A DNA stretch of 6,108 bases, taken from Candidatus Aenigmatarchaeota archaeon. GTDB lineage: Archaea; Aenigmatarchaeota; Aenigmatarchaeia; QMZP01. Of the stretch, positions 4,988 through 6,108 are shown in pieces. The position numbers and the translations under genes were made by a program. The DNA is taken from the NCBI GenBank assembly GCA_030672315.1, contig DAOVGQ010000057.1, positions 1 through 6,108 of the forward strand, read 5' to 3'. The first letter of the stretch is position 1, and each line of letters begins with the position of its first letter. The notes beneath the pieces were generated by a model, which was given only the letters and a program-made list of their open reading frames with translations, had not been told where the DNA came from and searched no databases.

Positions 4988-5632
4988 TTACCTTGCCTTC
5001 TTCATTGGCCGGCTGCGCGGCCTTTTTGCTCTCCTGGTCCTGGAGCCCCTCAATCTGGATATCTTCCTTGCGGCCTTTACTGGTCTGGGGGTTTTGGTTT
5101 TCCCGGCTTCGTGTGGTTCTGGCTCTGGAAGGCTGGCTTCCTGGGGCTCAAAGGGTTCTTGCTCGGGAAGCTTGACTTCATGGGATTCTGTTGGTTCTGG
5201 CTCTGGAAGGTGAACGCGGTCTGGTTCTGGCGGCTCCGGAAGGATGGTTTCGGGAACTTCAGGGGGCCTGACACCAAGGGATTCTGCCTCTTCCAGTTCT
5301 TCATCCGTTATTTTGTCCGGACTCTTCCTCTCCACGGAATCAAGAAGTTCCTTTTCTCCTAGCCTCCACATTTCAGGAGGCGGCTTGTCCTTGCCGAAGT
5401 TGAGCTTTATGAGGCCCAGGGCCTCGGGGCGCTTGGATATTGGGTTTGCAGCAGGAAGCGCGGAATGGTCCAGCCAGGACCTGAGGGTCTCTATCTCGTC
5501 CTTGAGGGCAGCTATCTCCTCGTCCTTGGCCCTTATTGTGGATTCGTGCTGCTCCCTCATCAGAGCCATCCACCTGGCCTGCTCCATCTTCCTGGCATCC
5601 TCAATCTCCTTGACAAGCCCTTCAAGTGACAT
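4988..5632 (-). CDS. Uncharacterised protein: coiled coil, Pro/Glu 13-residue repeats, basic tail
   Basis: I do not recognise this 214-residue protein. Residues about 1-55 are predicted helical and heptad-like (VKEIEDARKMEQ, then RAKDEEIAALKDEIETLRSW), suggesting a coiled coil that could drive dimerisation. A middle part (65-125) is mixed and charged. Residues 131-180 carry a repeat starting LPE at Leu131, Leu142, Leu155 and Leu168, the last three 13 residues apart, as in LPEPEPTESHEVK. This acidic, proline-rich stretch should be extended and disordered. The end (from about 183) is strongly basic, with RLRGSRTRRAKRPRSRP, and could bind nucleic acid or acidic lipid. No signal peptide or membrane helix is seen. 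The ATG at 5632 lacks a ribosome-binding site, but a TATA-like element lies about 26 bases upstream, fitting a leaderless start. The repeat is present in the DNA as well, so the protein may vary in length between strains. Confidence 0.75.
   Translation of the reverse strand: MSLEGLVKEIEDARKMEQARWMALMREQHESTIRAKDEEIAALKDEIETLRSWLDHSALPAANPISKRPEALGLIKLNFGKDKPPPEMWRLGEKELLDSVERKSPDKITDEELEEAESLGVRPPEVPETILPEPPEPDRVHLPEPEPTESHEVKLPEQEPFEPQEASLPEPEPHEAGKTKTPRPVKAARKISRLRGSRTRRAKRPRSRPMKKAR
5093..5242 (-). repeat. In-frame 39-bp (13-residue) Pro/Glu repeat inside the coiled-coil gene
   Basis: The units begin at LPE codons at 5242, 5209, 5170 and 5131 on the minus strand; the last three are exactly 39 bases apart. 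Two units share an identical 19-base stretch, TGGTTCTGGCTCTGGAAGG on the plus strand, at 5114-5132 and 5192-5210, 78 bases apart (two units). The unit between them has diverged. This suggests expansion by slippage or unequal recombination followed by drift. Confidence 0.75.
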
Positions 5633-5653
5633 GATAAAGAATTGGCAATCAGC

Positions 5654-5661
5654 TTAAAAAA
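5654..5661 (-). promoter_or_regulatory. TATA-like / oligo-T element between two minus-strand genes
   Basis: On the minus strand this reads TTTTTTAA. It is centred about 26 bases upstream of the ATG at 5632, the distance expected for a leaderless archaeal start, and the downstream gene has no ribosome-binding site. The same T run lies about 23 bases beyond the stop of the CV[ND]C gene (5684), where it could serve as an oligo-T terminator. Both roles are inferred. Confidence 0.4.
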
Positions 5662-5683
5662 CTTACTTTGGAATGAAAAGGGG

Positions 5684-5932
5684 CTATTTCTTTGGCTTTC
5701 TGAGCTCGTTGGCTATCTTGGGATTGGTGAAGTTGCAGTCCACGCAGGCCTGGACAGCCCTCTTGCCCGCAGGCCCGGGAACCTTCCCGGCCGCCTTCAT
5801 GGCATTGTTGTAGAGGGTTATTAAAGAAAGGCTTCCCTTCAGCTCCAGCTCCTCATTGGGCTTCATGAGCATTATCATCTTGGCGAGCTCGTAGCAGTTC
5901 ACGCAGTTCTTGGTTGCTATCTCCCTTGACAA
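5684..5932 (-). CDS. Small uncharacterised protein with two CV[ND]C motifs
   Basis: I do not recognise this 82-residue protein. It has two similar cysteine pairs, Cys10-Val-Asn-Cys13 (KNCVNCYELAK) and Cys63-Val-Asp-Cys66 (QACVDCNFTNP), separated by about 50 residues rich in helix formers and followed by a lysine-rich end (RKPKK). Four cysteines in two CxxC pairs could bind one zinc ion or an iron-sulfur cluster. They could also form redox disulfides, but no thioredoxin fold is apparent, and there is no His after either pair as in c-type cytochromes. No signal peptide is seen. The start is taken as TTG at 5932, preceded by GGGTGGT on the minus strand. The frame upstream closes at a TAA within 15 bases and the next internal ATG would remove the first CxxC, so TTG is favoured. 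The gene lies 51 bases upstream of the coiled-coil gene, on the same strand. Confidence 0.65.
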   Translation of the reverse strand: MSREIATKNCVNCYELAKMIMLMKPNEELELKGSLSLITLYNNAMKAAGKVPGPAGKRAVQACVDCNFTNPKIANELRKPKK

Positions 5933-5959
5933 GTAACCACCCTTTTATATTTGCCTGGC

Positions 5960-5972
5960 TATAATAAATATT
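5960..5972. promoter_or_regulatory. Candidate TATA element upstream of the CV[ND]C gene
   Basis: The run TATAATAAATATT is centred about 34 bases upstream of the minus-strand TTG at 5932. This would give a start near 5939 and a leader of only a few bases that includes the GGGTGGT site. Read rightward, the same element would place a start near 5992, at the first copy of the 20-bp direct repeat, so it could again act in both directions. Confidence 0.45.
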
Positions 5973-5989
5973 GCTTCCGGCGTTTGCAA

Positions 5990-6055
5990 GGTGAAGGAGT
6001 ACATGCCGTCATTGACAGGATGAAACAAGACGGATGGTGAAGGAGTACATGCCGT
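5990..6055 (+). repeat. Perfect 20-bp direct repeat carrying a ribosome-binding site and ATG
   Basis: GGTGAAGGAGTACATGCCGT occurs at 5990-6009 and again at 6036-6055, 46 bases apart with no mismatch. Each copy holds GGTGA and AAGGAG, both Shine-Dalgarno-like, just before an ATG. The first ATG (6003) opens MPSLTG and a stop; the second (6049) opens MPYQKYGFCI and a stop. The flanking bases differ, so the repeat is sharply bounded. With only two copies and unlike flanks it is not a CRISPR array. Its function is unknown. Confidence 0.8.
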
Positions 6056-6073
6056 ACCAAAAGTACGGATTTT
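6052..6073 (+). terminator. Small hairpin with T tract at the end of the repeat region
   Basis: CCGTAC (6052-6057) and GTACGG (6063-6068) form a perfect 6-bp stem with a CAAAA loop, followed by TTTT at 6070-6073. It resembles a weak intrinsic terminator or attenuator and overlaps the second short frame. The stem is short, and archaeal termination relies mainly on T tracts, so the role is tentative. Confidence 0.35.
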
Positions 6074-6108
6074 GCATATAGAACCGACATAAACAAGCAG
6101 GTGCAGGG

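Larger units (their letters stand above)
5933..6108. other. Window-end stretch without a convincing gene
   Basis: This stretch contains an AT-rich promoter-like element, a perfect 20-bp direct repeat, two very short frames and one small hairpin, each listed separately. A minus-strand frame stays open from the window end to a TGA at 6009-6011 (32 codons) and could be the tail of a gene outside the window, but nothing in it is recognisable. No tRNA-like fold or CRISPR repeat was seen. Confidence 0.5.

Noticed and set aside
4853..5362. Plus-strand open frame of 169 codons over the coiled-coil gene
   Set aside because: It is antisense to the Pro/Glu repeat and its Trp/Phe/Gly-rich composition is what antisense of that repeat gives; the minus-strand frame has coherent protein structure. 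The same applies to the frame at 5244-5657.
6021..6026. Another regulator half-site TGAAAC near the window end
   Set aside because: A single six-base match with no partner at the required spacing is expected by chance in a window of this size.
5990..6055. Start of a CRISPR array
   Set aside because: Only two copies, a 26-base gap, a 20-bp unit without internal dyad, and no third copy where one should be within the window.
6009..6107. Partial minus-strand gene entering from the right edge
   Set aside because: Only 32 open codons, no recognisable motif, and it crosses one copy of the direct repeat; chance opening cannot be excluded.

Overview
The window looks like a chromosomal piece of an archaeon, probably an anaerobic one and possibly euryarchaeal. 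The supporting signs are arginine codons dominated by AGG, AT-rich TATA-box promoters placed for leaderless transcripts, a MinD-type ATPase with an inserted ferredoxin, NifX-like proteins and a two-helix membrane protein carrying a winged helix. No rRNA, tRNA, CRISPR array or insertion sequence was seen, so lineage cannot be fixed further.

Positions 1-2307 hold a tightly packed plus-strand operon: a NifX/NifB-C-like protein cut by the window edge, a second NifX-like protein, a cytoplasmic thioredoxin with a CPPC site, a CoA-binding Rossmann protein and a MinD-superfamily ATPase with two [4Fe-4S] motifs. The combination resembles the orange-protein (ORP) operons of sulfate reducers and suggests ATP- and redox-dependent handling of a metal or Fe-S cofactor. 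The ATPase is broken by a one-base shift inside its P-loop: the ATG at 1424 leads into the first half of the Walker A motif, and the second half lies in another frame.

Positions 2279-4454 hold the most interesting unit. A minus-strand gene encodes a two-helix membrane protein with a cytoplasmic winged-helix domain and a Cys-Gly-Cys pair in its short predicted outer loop. It diverges from a two-gene operon for a secreted, membrane-anchored thioredoxin-like protein (CPNC) and a CcdA/DsbD-type electron-transfer membrane protein. The 58-bp gap between the start codons has one near-central TATA element, placed to drive both genes as leaderless transcripts, and four GTTTCA-type half-sites spaced 11, 21 and 21 bp apart. 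I infer a self-contained redox circuit: the membrane regulator senses the extracytoplasmic thiol state and controls itself and the CcdA/thioredoxin pair.

Positions 4451-5932 hold three minus-strand genes: an isoprenylcysteine-methyltransferase-like membrane protein, an unrecognised coiled-coil protein with a Pro/Glu 13-residue repeat and a very basic tail, and a small unrecognised protein with two CV[ND]C motifs.

Positions 5933-6108 lack a convincing gene but contain a promoter-like AT element, a perfect 20-bp direct repeat that each time carries a ribosome-binding site and an ATG opening a very short frame, and a small hairpin followed by four T.
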